NCBI RefSeq assembly: GCF_026616195.1
Contig: NZ_JANHDH010000002.1
Location: forward strand, 62,001-126,000
Source: Haloarchaeobius amylolyticus
Lineage (GTDB): Archaea; Halobacteriota; Halobacteria; Halobacteriales; Natrialbaceae
DNA length: 64,000 bases
Direction: 5' to 3'
The translations under genes and the position numbers were made by a program. Every line of letters begins with the position of its first letter. Position 1 is the stretch's first letter. This document shows positions 1 through 8,159 of this stretch, piece after piece. The notes beneath the pieces are model-generated. The model ran no database searches. It was not told where the DNA came from and was given only the letters and a program-made list of their open reading frames with translations.

Positions 1-2
1 GT

Positions 3-749
3 GCCCGCCACGTCCACCCGGCCATCGCGGCCACGGTCGAGCGAAGCGCCCTCGTCGGCGGCCTCGACGGGTTCTCGCACGTGGCCGCCGGCGACGTCAT
101 CGGTCGCGAGGCCGGCGGGACGATGCCCCACGCGCTCATGATCTGCATGGGCAAGGGCAACCAGGAGGCGGCGTGGCGGGCCTTCCACGAGGCCGTCCCG
201 GAATCGGTCCCCAGAATCGCCCTGTGTGACACCTACACCGACGAGGTCGACGAGGTGCTCCGGGCGGTCGCGGAACTGGGCGACGACCTCGACGGGGTCC
301 GCCTCGATACGACGGGGTCGCGCCGCGGCGACTTCCGGCACATCGTCCGCGAGGTCCAGTGGGAACTGGCCGCCCGCGGCCACGAGGACGTCGACGTGTT
401 CGTCAGCGGCGGCCTCACGCCGGAGCGCCTCCGCGAGCTCCGGGACGTGGCCGACGGCTTCGGCGTCGGCAGCTACGTCACGAACGCGAACCCGGTGGAC
501 TTCGCGCTCGACATCGTCGAGGTCGACGGCGAACCGGCGGCGAAACGCGGGAAGCTCTCCGGGACGAAGCAGGTGTATCGCACCGACGACGGCGGCCACG
601 AGGTCGCGCTCGCGGACCGGCCGGGGCCGACCGACGGGAAGCCGCTGCTCGAACCGCTGATTCGCGATGGCGAGGTCGTCAGGACGTTCGACGTCGACGA
701 GGCGCGGCGCTACGCGGCGACGGACGCCGAGCGAGTCGACTTCGAGTAA
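3..749 (+). CDS. pncB: Nicotinate phosphoribosyltransferase (5'-truncated by window edge)
   Basis: This is the C-terminal 248 residues of an archaeal nicotinate phosphoribosyltransferase, which makes nicotinate mononucleotide from nicotinate and PRPP in NAD salvage. The reading frame is open from base 3 to the TAA at 747-749, so the real start lies to the left of the window. Visible motifs are RHVHPAIA at the first residues, RLDTTGSRRGDF near fragment residue 100 (phosphoribosyl/phosphate-binding loop of the type II PRTase barrel) and VSGGLT near residue 134. The barrel's C-terminal half is complete and ends in a short acidic tail. An internal GTG at 81 is inside the conserved region, so it is not the start. 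The next gene is convergent, about 20 bases away. Confidence 0.93.
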   Translation, partial: ARHVHPAIAATVERSALVGGLDGFSHVAAGDVIGREAGGTMPHALMICMGKGNQEAAWRAFHEAVPESVPRIALCDTYTDEVDEVLRAVAELGDDLDGVRLDTTGSRRGDFRHIVREVQWELAARGHEDVDVFVSGGLTPERLRELRDVADGFGVGSYVTNANPVDFALDIVEVDGEPAAKRGKLSGTKQVYRTDDGGHEVALADRPGPTDGKPLLEPLIRDGEVVRTFDVDEARRYAATDAERVDFE

Positions 750-768
750 GCAGGGCCGCAGTCTGGTC

Positions 769-1377
769 TCAGTTCGTCAGTTCTTCGATGCTGCCTTCGG
801 GGTCGCGCTCGCGGAAGATCTGGCCCTCGAACAGCGTGACGACGACGTCCTCCTGCTGCCAGGCGGTCGGCGGGAGGCCGGCCTTCCGGCAGACGCGCCC
901 GAGGTACTCCTCCTCGGACCAGCCGTGTTCGACGGGGACGGTCGGGTAGAGCCAGCCGGCGTTCGTGCCGGTGTCGATGGCGGCCCCGTGGGTACCGAGT
1001 TCCATGTCGGCGACGGGGTCGTCGGTGAGGACGACGTTGCAGACAGAGCAGACGGAGACGGTGAGGTTCGACAGCTCGGAGGGGGTGACCTCGGAGCCAC
1101 AGGAGTCCTCACTCGCCGCCTCGATGGCAGCGTCGACGATGACGTGCCCGAGCTGGTCGCTCGATTCGTACCCGCCAGCGCAGCCGCGGAGGCTGCCACG
1201 CCCCCGGGTGGATTCGAGCCGGACGAACGCGCCGGTCCGGTTGTAGAACGCATCACGCATGCTGCCGGGCTGCTCACGGCGACCGTTGAGAACGAAGCCT
1301 TCCACCGCGTCCCGCGCCAGTTCGACGGCCCGGGCCCCATCATCGTATGTCAGACGGACGCTCTGTGCCTGCGACAT
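769..1377 (-). CDS. AMMECR1-domain protein
   Basis: A 202-residue protein of the AMMECR1 family. The family is conserved in archaea and eukaryotes and its biochemical role is not settled. The sequence shows the diagnostic LRGCAG motif at residues 63-68 (family form LRGCIG), preceded by a region that accepts aromatic and charged residues (DAFYNRTGAFVRLE) and followed by the acidic GHVIVDAAIEAASED stretch. The start MSQAQSVRLTYDDG at 1377 was chosen because the open frame extends 68 codons further with proline- and arginine-rich, non-conserved residues running into the RNase P RNA promoter. The gene is convergent with pncB and divergent from the RNase P RNA gene. Confidence 0.88.
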   Translation of the reverse strand: MSQAQSVRLTYDDGARAVELARDAVEGFVLNGRREQPGSMRDAFYNRTGAFVRLESTRGRGSLRGCAGGYESSDQLGHVIVDAAIEAASEDSCGSEVTPSELSNLTVSVCSVCNVVLTDDPVADMELGTHGAAIDTGTNAGWLYPTVPVEHGWSEEEYLGRVCRKAGLPPTAWQQEDVVVTLFEGQIFRERDPEGSIEELTN

Positions 1378-1500
1378 AGTACACGTATAGCGATTGTCGC
1401 TCTTGAACGCTTTCGTTTCGTCTCGTCGGCGAATCGGTACCTGCACCGACACCTCCGGAGGGCCCGGAACGCGGGACGGCGGGTCGCGTCGACCGAGGTG

Positions 1501-1507
1501 TTTAAAT
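1501..1507 (+). promoter_or_regulatory. TATA-like box of the RNase P RNA gene
   Basis: The sequence TTTAAAT lies about 24-30 bases before the predicted 5' end of the RNase P RNA, the spacing expected for an archaeal TATA box. It stands out from the GC-rich surroundings. The transcription start is inferred, not seen. Confidence 0.6.
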
Positions 1508-1523
1508 GCGGGACGGGGATAGG

Positions 1524-1852
1524 AACTGGTGGTAGAGAGAGCCCGGCCGCCGCGGCACCGCCGCGAGGAAAGTCCCCCCACCGTCTGGGCAGGTGACCGG
1601 GCGCAAGCCCGGAGCGGGAGACCGCTGGCTCTGGAACAGAAACGAGACCACTCTCCCCGAGTGATGACGTGTGCGAACCGACCCGAGAGGCGAGGGAGCT
1701 AACCCACAGAACGTCGACGGGAGAGAACGGATGGAACGGCGAATCTTCACCGGTGCAAGTCCACGCCGTCAAGGTAGCCCGGACGAATGGCGATGGACGC
1801 TCAGCCGAATGCCGGGTCGAACAGAAGGGGGCTTACTCCTCTCTGCCAGTCG
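1524..1852 (+). ncRNA. rnpB: RNase P RNA
   Basis: This is the catalytic RNA of RNase P, which removes 5' leaders from pre-tRNAs. It contains the universally conserved GAGGAAAGTCC (1566-1576) and, near the 3' end, the ACAGAAGGGGGCTTAC signature (about 1821-1835). The 5' stretch AACTGGTGGTAGAGAGA (from 1525) pairs with TCTCTGCCAGT (about 1840-1850), forming helix P1 and setting the ends. Paired GGGCGCAAGCCC and GGAGCGGGAGACC segments after 1597 fit the specificity domain. At about 330 nt it is a typical archaeal type A RNA. No protein-coding frame across it looks real. Ends are accurate to a few bases. Confidence 0.95.
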
Positions 1853-1910
1853 AAGCACGTGAGTGGCGACGCTGGCGCGAAGAACCGCCGGGCGGTCTCT
1901 TCGTCGATGC

Positions 1911-2675
1911 TCAGTCGTCCGCGAGGTCGTCGACGTCGCCGCCGTCGGGCTGGACGCCCGCGGGCGGCGTGGTCGGGCCGCTGCTGCCGGCGCGGCTCAT
2001 CCAGCCGTCGATGTGGCTGGCGACGTAGTCCTTGCTGCCCCAGCCGATGGCGATACCGAGGCCGATGGCGAGGGCGGCACCCAGACCGTAGGCGGCCGCC
2101 TGCGCGACGACGTAGAGGATGGCCACGTCGAGGCCCATCGTGTCGAGGCCGATGGTGAGCGCGGTGAAGTAGAGGAACAGCCGCGCACCCGTGGCGAACA
2201 GCTGGGTGACCCGCCCCTCCTCGGTCGCGGCCTCGGTCCGCATGATGGTGTCACCGATGAAGTCGGCGACGATGAACCCGAGTACGATGACGGCCACGCC
2301 GGCGATGAACGCCGGCAGGTAGGTGGTCGCCGTCGCGACCCAGTCCGAGAGCGTCGGGATGGCGAGGACCTCCGTGGCCGCAAGCAGCGTCACGGCGTAG
2401 ACGAACAGCCGCGCGAGGCTGCCGAACGCGTTCGAGACGGCCTTCTGTGTTCCTCCGAGCATCTGCCCGAGCGGGGTCTTCAGCACCTGCTGGTCGATCT
2501 GGAGCCTGTCGGTGAGCGAGGTGGTCACCTTCCCGACGACGCGGGCGACGACCCACCCGACGACGAGGATGACGAGCGCGCCGATGACGTTCGGCAGGAA
2601 CGTCGCGACGTTCGTCAGCACCTCCTGGATGATGGGCGTTCCGTCGACCTGCAGTACGATGGCTGTCTGTGACAT
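1911..2675 (-). CDS. Conserved TM-helix membrane protein, mechanosensitive-channel-like
   Basis: A 254-residue integral membrane protein. It resembles the 'conserved TM helix' repeats of MscS-like/CmpX-type proteins: segments such as NVIGALVILVVGWVVARVVGKV (about residues 28-49) and TYLPAFIAGVAVIVLGFIVADFIG recur, each with a hydrophobic stretch followed by a charged turn. Four to five membrane segments can be read. The last (AYGLGAALAIGLGIAIGWGSKDY) is glycine-rich, like the pore helix of MscS. The cytoplasmic beta-domain of real MscS channels is missing; the protein ends in a short acidic tail. The start MSQTAIVLQ at 2675 was chosen over a much longer upstream frame that is only the shadow of the neighbouring peptidase gene. 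Function is inferred from resemblance. Confidence 0.78.
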   Translation of the reverse strand: MSQTAIVLQVDGTPIIQEVLTNVATFLPNVIGALVILVVGWVVARVVGKVTTSLTDRLQIDQQVLKTPLGQMLGGTQKAVSNAFGSLARLFVYAVTLLAATEVLAIPTLSDWVATATTYLPAFIAGVAVIVLGFIVADFIGDTIMRTEAATEEGRVTQLFATGARLFLYFTALTIGLDTMGLDVAILYVVAQAAAYGLGAALAIGLGIAIGWGSKDYVASHIDGWMSRAGSSGPTTPPAGVQPDGGDVDDLADD

Positions 2676-2770
2676 GACGTGTGTCCTACGCGCCGGAACT
2701 GATTTGGCGAATATCCTCACAGACAACGACATCGCACGGACAGCAGTTCGCTGGGGCGACGAACCGACCG

Positions 2771-3868
2771 TTAGCCCTCGAACCCGTCCTCCCAGCGGAA
2801 GGTGCCGTTCCGCTGGACGACCTCGCCGTCGACCGCCATGAACGAGTCCTCGCTCATGTCGGTGATCATGTCGACGTGGACCGCCGACTGGTTGCCCGAC
2901 TCCCCCTCGGGGAGGTTCGAGTCGTAGGCGCGGCCGACCGCCATGTGGATGGTGTCGCCCATCTTCTCGTCGAAGAGGATGTTGTCGGTGAAGCGGTCGA
3001 TGCCGCGGTTCATGCCGATACCCAGTTCGCCGAGGCGCCGCGCGCCCTCGTCGGTCTCCAGTATCTCGGCGAGTACGGCCTCGTTCTCGCCGGCGCTGTA
3101 GTCGACGACTTCGCCGTCCTCGAAGGTGAGGTGGACGTCCCGGACCTGCTTGCCGCGGAAGGTCATCGGCACGTCGAAGAACACCTCGCCCTCGGTGTCG
3201 TAGGGCGCGGTGAACACCTCGCCGCTGGGGAGGTTGTGCGAGTCGTACCGGACCGAGGCCGCGGAGTTCACCGCGGTCCTGCCCTCGATGGACATCGTGA
3301 TGTCCGTGTCCGCCTTGACGACGCGGACCTCGCTCCCGTCGTCGAGTATCTCCTTCATCTTCGCCATCTCGTCGGCGAGGGACTCCCAGTCGCGAAGCAC
3401 CGCGTCGTAGACGAAGTCCTGGTACTCCTCGTAGGCCATCCCGGCCTGCTGGGCCAGCGACCGCGTCGGGTGGACCGTCGACACCCAGTCGGTGTCCATG
3501 TACGCCTCGCGGATGCCCTGGGACGCCTTCGACTTCGCCTGTCGCTTCTCGCCGGGCACGTCGGCCGTCGCGCTGGTGTTCCGGCCGCCACCTAACGACA
3601 GCACCACGTCGGCGTTCTCGACCAGCGCCAGCTCGTGGTCGGGGTCGGCCTCGAAGTCGCCGTCGTGTGCTCGCAGGTAGGCACGGCTCACCTCCCCGGA
3701 ACTGTACAGCGTGACCATGTTCGCGCCCCGTGTACCGAGTTCCTCGGCGACGGCGACGGCGAGTTCGTGTGCGCCCTCGCTGACGTTGACGACGACGTCG
3801 TCGCCCGCCTCGACCTGTGCGCTCCAGTCGACGAGGACCTCGGCGTGCTCGTGGATGCGGTCGTCCAT
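2771..3868 (-). CDS. Aminopeptidase of the M29 (AmpS/thermophilic) family
   Basis: A 365-residue cytosolic metallo-aminopeptidase of MEROPS family M29, which releases N-terminal residues using two metal ions. Candidate metal ligands are in the expected order: GEVFTAP (E at about residue 217), DEKMGDTIHMAVG (E at 301, H at 308) and AVHVDMI (H at 331, D at 333). The N-terminal half carries the Rossmann-like domain with ADVVLSLGGGRNTS. The start MDDRIHEHAEV (3868) is preferred; an ATG four codons upstream (3880) is equally possible. A shorter paralogue lies at 34539-35492. The gene is a single unit between two minus-strand neighbours. Confidence 0.88.
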   Translation of the reverse strand: MDDRIHEHAEVLVDWSAQVEAGDDVVVNVSEGAHELAVAVAEELGTRGANMVTLYSSGEVSRAYLRAHDGDFEADPDHELALVENADVVLSLGGGRNTSATADVPGEKRQAKSKASQGIREAYMDTDWVSTVHPTRSLAQQAGMAYEEYQDFVYDAVLRDWESLADEMAKMKEILDDGSEVRVVKADTDITMSIEGRTAVNSAASVRYDSHNLPSGEVFTAPYDTEGEVFFDVPMTFRGKQVRDVHLTFEDGEVVDYSAGENEAVLAEILETDEGARRLGELGIGMNRGIDRFTDNILFDEKMGDTIHMAVGRAYDSNLPEGESGNQSAVHVDMITDMSEDSFMAVDGEVVQRNGTFRWEDGFEG

Positions 3869-3927
3869 ACCCGACTCCATGGGTGTCCCCTACAAAATTT
3901 GCCCGAAGTGGTGGTGGTCGCGCCCCA

Positions 3928-4122
3928 TCACCCGGCCCACTCGCCCGGCACGTCGCCGCCGACCTGCTGGCGCCAGCGCTCGAACCGCTCCGCGCACTCG
4001 GGGACGTGCTCGACGTGGTCGATGAACCCCGCACCACCGTCCGAGACCGGCCCGCCACAGAAGGGACACCGGCCGGGGTCGTCCCAGACCCGCTCGTCGC
4101 GCTGGGTGAACTGGAGACTCAT
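3928..4122 (-). CDS. Short zinc-finger protein (CPFCG type), copy 1
   Basis: A 64-residue protein with one probable zinc site: CPFCG at residues 19-23 and a downstream H-x3-HVPEC pair. It is followed by a basic/acidic C-terminal helix ending GDVPGEWAG. It belongs to the many short zinc-binding proteins of haloarchaea, whose roles are mostly unknown. A clear paralogue is at 8779-8976, sharing CPFCG, GAGF(I/V)DH, a C-terminal Cys-x6-9-W segment and a final G(E/G)W(A/S)G. It lies upstream of the M29 peptidase on the same strand, but no functional link can be shown. Confidence 0.8.
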   Translation of the reverse strand: MSLQFTQRDERVWDDPGRCPFCGGPVSDGGAGFIDHVEHVPECAERFERWRQQVGGDVPGEWAG

Positions 4123-4158
4123 AGCCGACCGTACGGCCGCAGGGAGGATGAGAGTTCG

Positions 4159-4293
4159 CTACTGCTTGCTGACGCGATACCGCCCGCCGACCTCGTTGGT
4201 GTTCAACTCGTCGGCGCGCTTCTTCGCCGTCTTCCGGTCCTCGAACGGGCCCTCGAACTCGTGCCCGTCCACCATCACGTAGTAGTCTACCAT
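4159..4293 (-). CDS. Small conserved-type basic protein (44 aa)
   Basis: A 44-residue frame reading MVDYYVMVDGHEFEGPF, then EDRKTAKKRADELN, and ending GGRYRVSKQ before TAG. The composition is that of a compact beta-strand pair plus a lysine-rich helix, and the gene has normal haloarchaeal codon use with G/C third positions. The start ATG at 4291-4293 is followed by a plausible first beta-strand, and the upstream sequence GTTAACCCCGGGCCTGATATAC includes an A/T-rich promoter-like box. I do not recognise a function. Short proteins of this size are often missed in annotation. Confidence 0.66.
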   Translation of the reverse strand: MVDYYVMVDGHEFEGPFEDRKTAKKRADELNTNEVGGRYRVSKQ

Positions 4294-4399
4294 CGTCGCC
4301 GAGTATATCAGGCCCGGGGTTAAGACTGTCACGGTATGGTATGTCGTGCCGAGGTGTCGAGTTGGCGGGAGGTTTCGGGAGGTGTGCGGTCGAAAGGTA

Positions 4400-4420
4400 G
4401 CTGGGGCGGATTCGAACCGC
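4400..4420 (-). repeat. Truncated tRNA-Val 3'-end duplicate
   Basis: Twenty-one bases here are identical to 4505-4525 inside the tRNA-Val gene, covering the 3' acceptor strand and the TPsiC arm. The copy is in the same orientation as the tRNA, about 105 bases downstream of it. Between the two lies a hairpin, TTGCGGC/GCCGCAA (4469-4495). No other part of a tRNA is present, so this is a fragment and not a gene. It resembles an attachment-site remnant. Confidence 0.75.
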
Positions 4421-4501
4421 GGTCGCAGCGGAGCTGCTCCCTGGTTCGAATCCTTCCAGATGACGGATTTGCGGCTCGCGGATTGCTCGCCGCAAAATCA
4501 G

Positions 4502-4575
4502 TGGGCTGGGGCGGATTCGAACCGCCGATTTTCTCCGTGTAAAGGAGATGTCATAACCAACTAGACCACCAGCCC
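4502..4575 (-). tRNA. tRNA-Val (TAC)
   Basis: A 74-base cloverleaf on the minus strand. The acceptor stem is GGGCTGG with its complement, the D-arm is GGTCTAGTTGGTTATGACA, and the anticodon stem-loop is CTCC-TTTACAC-GGAG (anticodon TAC, reads GTA and other valine codons). The T-arm is GGCGGTTCGAATCCGCC and the discriminator base is A. No intron is seen. CCA is not encoded, so it depends on the CCA-adding enzyme at 18067-19422. Confidence 0.96.
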
Positions 4576-4633
4576 GCACCCGAGACTATCCGGCCGGCCG
4601 GAATAACGCTTACCTTTTCGTGCAGAACCCGCT

Positions 4634-5140
4634 ATGGCGACTGTGGACAGAGAGCGCGCCTTCAACCTCGCCCTGGCCGGAGTGTTCGTCCTCCTCGCCG
4701 GCTTCCTCCTCTACTACGCCGGCATCGTCGAGCTGCCGGGCCAGGACCAGCACGACACCGGGACCGCGGTCGTCACCGACGAGAACGGCACGCGACTGGC
4801 GACCATCAGCGTCGAGGTCGCGGACACCAGACAGGAGCAGTACACCGGCCTGAGCGACCACGAGACGCTCGCGAACGGGAGCGGGATGTGGTTCGTCTAC
4901 GACCAGGAGCGCCAGATGACGTTCGTGATGCGCAAGATGGACTTCCCGCTGGACATCATCTTCGTGGACTCGGACGGTCGCATCACCAGCATCCATCACA
5001 TGCGGGCGCCCGGCCCGAACGAGGACGGGAACGACATCAAGGCGCCTGGTCGTGGCCAGTACGTCCTCGAGGTCCCTCGCGGGTACACGAACGCCACCGG
5101 CATCGAGGTCGGTGACCACGTCGAGGTCTCCTACGACTGA
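4634..5140 (+). CDS. DUF192-family membrane-anchored protein
   Basis: A 168-residue protein with one N-terminal membrane segment (about residues 10-30, LALAGVFVLLAGFLLYYAGI) and an extracellular DUF192 (COG1430) domain. The diagnostic family features are present: VEVADTRQEQYTGLSDHETL, GMWFVYDQERQMTFVMRKMDFPLDIIFVD (about residues 90-118), and a final strand with GQYVLEVPRGYTNATGIEVGDHVEV. The family is exported in many archaea and bacteria and has no established activity. The start is the first ATG after tRNA-Val; the region before it holds a TTACCTTTT-like A/T box. Confidence 0.87.
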   Translation: MATVDRERAFNLALAGVFVLLAGFLLYYAGIVELPGQDQHDTGTAVVTDENGTRLATISVEVADTRQEQYTGLSDHETLANGSGMWFVYDQERQMTFVMRKMDFPLDIIFVDSDGRITSIHHMRAPGPNEDGNDIKAPGRGQYVLEVPRGYTNATGIEVGDHVEVSYD

Positions 5141-5192
5141 GCCGTTCGACCAGACCGCAACGCCTACGCGAACCGGGCGAGGATGCTCGGGT

Positions 5193-5462
5193 ATGGCAGA
5201 CGCAGTCGAGACACTGGGCGAACTCGACGGCTGGCAGGGCGACGACTACGCCGCCCGGGTCCACTACGAGGGGGCCGGCGAGCGCTACAGCATCGAGTAC
5301 TACGCGCCGAGTGACTGTGTGGTGTACTGGAAGGTGAAAGGCGACGGCCAGACCGCGGTGCCGGTCGGCCGGGACACGGTGCCCGACCCGCTCCGGACGC
5401 GCATCCGCGAAGACCTGGCCGAGGCGGGTATCGATCCCGAGGTCGAGAGCCGGCAGCTCTGA
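5193..5462 (+). CDS. Conserved-type protein of unknown function (89 aa)
   Basis: An 89-residue acidic soluble protein starting MADAVETLGELDGW. It is predicted alpha/beta with a central YSIEYYAPSDCVVYWKVKGDGQTAVPVGRDTVPDPLRTRI segment. There are no membrane segments and no metal motif. The open frame runs upstream to 5052, but that part overlaps the end of the DUF192 gene and has arginine/serine-rich shadow composition, so ATG 5193 is taken. It follows the DUF192 gene by 52 bases on the same strand. Function not recognised. Confidence 0.72.
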   Translation: MADAVETLGELDGWQGDDYAARVHYEGAGERYSIEYYAPSDCVVYWKVKGDGQTAVPVGRDTVPDPLRTRIREDLAEAGIDPEVESRQL

Positions 5463-5555
5463 GTCGGCTCCTAACGACTCGTTCAGGCGTTCTCTGCGGG
5501 GACACGAGATGGTAACAGGTTCATACCTATACCTTCCTGTGGGTTCTAGTTCCCC

Positions 5556-5849
5556 ATGGTGTCTGGGCACAGTGAAGATGTATTCTGCGATGGATGCGGC
5601 CAACTCGTGTTCGACGGGTCGGGATTCTTCTGCGCCTGCGAGATGGCCGGGTTCGAGGGCGAGGCGATGGCGGAGAACGTCGCGGCCGACGGGCTGTCCG
5701 CGGTCGCGAGTTCCGTCCTGCAGTTCAACACCGCGCCGGTCGGCAGCGAGACGGTCCACGGGCGCGACTACCTGGTCGCGCTTCGATTCGTCGAGGTCGA
5801 CGGGGGCGTGTTCTGCTGTCCGGAGTGTCGCGTGAACACCGACGAGTAG
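5556..5849 (+). CDS. Small zinc-ribbon-like protein (97 aa)
   Basis: A 97-residue protein with paired cysteines: CDGCG (residues 11-15) and CAC (27-29) near the N-terminus, and CCPECR (87-92) near the C-terminus, so it probably holds one or two zinc ions. The middle (VASSVLQFNTAPVGSETVHGRDYLVALRFVEVDGG) has no recognisable catalytic motif. An A/T-rich box (CATACCTATACC, about 5523-5534) lies roughly 25-30 bases before the start, which suits a leaderless transcript. Likely a regulatory or scaffold zinc protein; role unknown. Confidence 0.76.
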   Translation: MVSGHSEDVFCDGCGQLVFDGSGFFCACEMAGFEGEAMAENVAADGLSAVASSVLQFNTAPVGSETVHGRDYLVALRFVEVDGGVFCCPECRVNTDE

Positions 5850-5959
5850 TCGGGAACTGGGCGCCGTCGGCTGGTTCTCTCCCCGTCGCGACACGGAGTG
5901 GCGGCAACTGTTTCGATTCGTAACAAGCCTTTTCAATTGGAAACCCTAGCGAGAGAACA

Positions 5960-7894
5960 ATGGAACTTCACGACGAAGACGACGACCCGTTCGAGGAACA
6001 ACGGGAACAGGCGGAGAACGCCATGAAGCGGCTGTTCCTCGAATACGGGTCGAAGAACCGGCTCGCGTTCGTCGTCGGGCTGCTCTCCAGCGTCGTCGCC
6101 CGGTTGCTGGACCTCATCCCGACGGTGATGCTGACGCTGGCGATCGACGCCATCTTCCGCGACGAGCAGGCGTTCACGCTCCTGTTCGTCCCCGACGCGT
6201 GGCTCCCACAGACGGAGGCCGGGCAACTGTGGCTCTCTGCGGGGCTCATCGCCTTCGGCTTCTTCGGCGGGGCCGCCTTCCACTGGACGCGCAACTGGGG
6301 ATGGAACTCGTTCGCCCAGCACATCCAGCACGACATCCGCACAGACACCTACGACAAGATGCAGCGCCTGAACATGGACTTCTTCGCCGACAAGCAGACC
6401 GGCGAGATGATGTCCATCCTCTCGAACGACGTGAACCGGCTCGAACGGTTCCTGAACGAGGGGATGAACTCGGCGTTCCGGCTCTCGGTGATGGTGGTCG
6501 GCATCGCGGGTATCCTCTTCTACTGGAACTGGCAACTCGCCATCGTCACCGTCGGCGTGGTCCCTCTCATCGCCCTCTTCACCTACAAGTTCGTCCAGAC
6601 CATCCAGCCGAAGTACGCCGACGTGCGCTCGTCGGTCGGGAAACTGAACTCCCGGCTGGAGAACAACCTCGGCGGCGTACAGGTCATCAAGACCTCGAAC
6701 ACCGAGGACTACGAGTCCGACCGCGTCGACGACGTCTCGAACGACTACTTCGAGGCGAACTGGGACGCCATCGACACCCGCATCAAGTTCTTCCCGGGTC
6801 TGCGCGTGCTCGCGGGCGTCGGCTACGTCATCACGTTCCTCATCGGCGGCCTGTGGGTGTTCGCCACCGCGAACGGGAACCCGGCGCCGGGGCCGTTCAC
6901 CGGCACGCTCTCCGTCGGTGAGTTCACCGGGTTCATCCTGCTCTCCCAGCAGTTCATCTGGCCGATGGCCCAGTTCGGCATGATCATCAACATGTACCAG
7001 CGTGCTCGCGCCTCTGCCGAGCGCATCTTCGGCCTGATGGACGAACCCTCGCGCATCGAGGAGGACCCCGACGCCGACGACCTCGTCGTGGATGACGGCG
7101 ACGTGGTGTACGACGACGTGACCTTCGGCTACGACGAGGAGGAGACCATCATCGAGGAGGTGTCCTTCGAGGTCGAGGGCGGCGAGACGCTCGCGCTGGT
7201 CGGGCCGACCGGGGCCGGCAAGTCCACGGTGCTCAAGCTCCTGCTCCGGATGTACGACGTGGACGAGGGGAGCATCAGCATCGACGACCAGGACCTCCGC
7301 GGCGTGACCATCCAGAGCCTCCGCAAGCACATCGGCTACGTCTCGCAGGACACCTTCCTGTTCTACGGGACCGTCGAGGAGAACATCACCTACGGGACGT
7401 TCGACGCCTCCCGCGAGGAGGTCGTCGAGGCCGCGAAGATGGCCGAGGCCCACGACTTCATCCAGAACCTCCCCGAGGGCTACGACACCGAGGTCGGCGA
7501 ACGCGGCGTGAAGCTCTCCGGCGGGCAGCGCCAGCGCCTCTCCATCGCCCGTGCCATCCTGAAGGACCCCGAGATCCTCGTGCTGGACGAGGCGACCTCC
7601 GACGTGGACACGGAGACGGAGATGCTCATCCAGCGCTCCATCGACGAACTCGCCGCGGACCGGACGACGTTCGCCATCGCACACCGGCTTTCGACCATCA
7701 AGGACGCCGACAAGATCCTGGTGCTGGAGGACGGCCGCATCAAGGAGCGCGGGACCCACGAGGAGCTGCTCTCGAACGACGACCTGTACGCCCACCTCTG
7801 GGGCGTGCAGGCCGGGGAGATAGACGAGCTGCCGGAGGAGTTCATCGAGCGGGCCCAGCAGCGCCAGGCCCGGACCGAGGTCGGCGACGACTGA
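5960..7894 (+). CDS. ABC exporter, fused permease and ATPase (MsbA/MDR type)
   Basis: A 644-residue half-transporter: a six-helix type IV exporter membrane domain (about residues 35-345) followed by a nucleotide-binding domain (about 370-610). The NBD shows Walker A GPTGAGKST (about 414-422), the signature LSGGQRQRLS (about 519), Walker B ILVLDEATS (about 539) and the H-loop AHRLST. It should work as a homodimer, or with a partner, to export lipids, drugs or peptides; the substrate cannot be told from sequence. The N-terminal 30 residues are acidic and cytoplasmic. The gene stands alone, with an A/T-rich box (CCTTTTCAATTGG, about 5928) about 30 bases upstream. Confidence 0.93.
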   Translation: MELHDEDDDPFEEQREQAENAMKRLFLEYGSKNRLAFVVGLLSSVVARLLDLIPTVMLTLAIDAIFRDEQAFTLLFVPDAWLPQTEAGQLWLSAGLIAFGFFGGAAFHWTRNWGWNSFAQHIQHDIRTDTYDKMQRLNMDFFADKQTGEMMSILSNDVNRLERFLNEGMNSAFRLSVMVVGIAGILFYWNWQLAIVTVGVVPLIALFTYKFVQTIQPKYADVRSSVGKLNSRLENNLGGVQVIKTSNTEDYESDRVDDVSNDYFEANWDAIDTRIKFFPGLRVLAGVGYVITFLIGGLWVFATANGNPAPGPFTGTLSVGEFTGFILLSQQFIWPMAQFGMIINMYQRARASAERIFGLMDEPSRIEEDPDADDLVVDDGDVVYDDVTFGYDEEETIIEEVSFEVEGGETLALVGPTGAGKSTVLKLLLRMYDVDEGSISIDDQDLRGVTIQSLRKHIGYVSQDTFLFYGTVEENITYGTFDASREEVVEAAKMAEAHDFIQNLPEGYDTEVGERGVKLSGGQRQRLSIARAILKDPEILVLDEATSDVDTETEMLIQRSIDELAADRTTFAIAHRLSTIKDADKILVLEDGRIKERGTHEELLSNDDLYAHLWGVQAGEIDELPEEFIERAQQRQARTEVGDD

Positions 7895-7922
7895 CCGGCC
7901 GCCGGTCGACGCGACGACCGGC

Positions 7923-8159
7923 CTATCGCCAGGCCTCGAGGTCGACCACGCTTTCGGCGTCGACGGTCAGCCAGGTCGTGAGCGCGTCCTCTTCGCTCAC
8001 GTCCGCGGGGAAGAACGTCACCTCGACGCCGCCGTCGGTGGGCTCCGCGATGGCCGCGAGCGCACCCGCCGGACCGCTGTCTGCGTCTACGTCTCGCGCG
8101 TCGTCGAACTCGATGGATTTCCCCTGCATGAGTGTCCTGTCGTCCGTGGTGGACGACAT
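7923..8159 (-). CDS. Short acidic protein of unknown function (78 aa)
   Basis: A 78-residue acidic protein beginning MSSTTDDRTLMQGKS and ending TVDAESVVDLEAWR. It has one recognisable alpha/beta unit (GVEVTFFPADVSEEDALTTWLTVD), no membrane segment and no cysteines. It is divergent from the 8265-8651 gene, and both face the A/T-rich 8160-8265 stretch, which holds TATATAA-like boxes for each direction. Haloarchaea carry many such regulator-sized proteins; no function is claimed. Confidence 0.72.
   Translation of the reverse strand: MSSTTDDRTLMQGKSIEFDDARDVDADSGPAGALAAIAEPTDGGVEVTFFPADVSEEDALTTWLTVDAESVVDLEAWR

Noticed and set aside
1669-2158. Several overlapping plus-strand frames across the RNase P RNA and beyond
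   Set aside because: They run through the structured RNA and the antisense of the TM-helix protein; composition is Arg/Pro/Ser-rich without any conserved pattern.
2676-4058. Upstream extension of the 1911-2675 gene to a 715-residue protein
   Set aside because: The added part is an antisense/other-frame shadow of the M29 peptidase gene, very rich in Arg and Gly. The membrane protein clearly begins at MSQTAIVLQ.
4426-4495. A second tRNA gene suggested by GGTTCGAATCC at about 4443
   Set aside because: Only a T-loop-like word is present; no acceptor, D-arm or anticodon stem can be formed around it.
5933-7795. 620-codon minus-strand frame opposite the ABC exporter
   Set aside because: The plus-strand gene has all ABC motifs. 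Long antisense frames are common in GC-rich genomes because stop codons are rare on the opposite strand.
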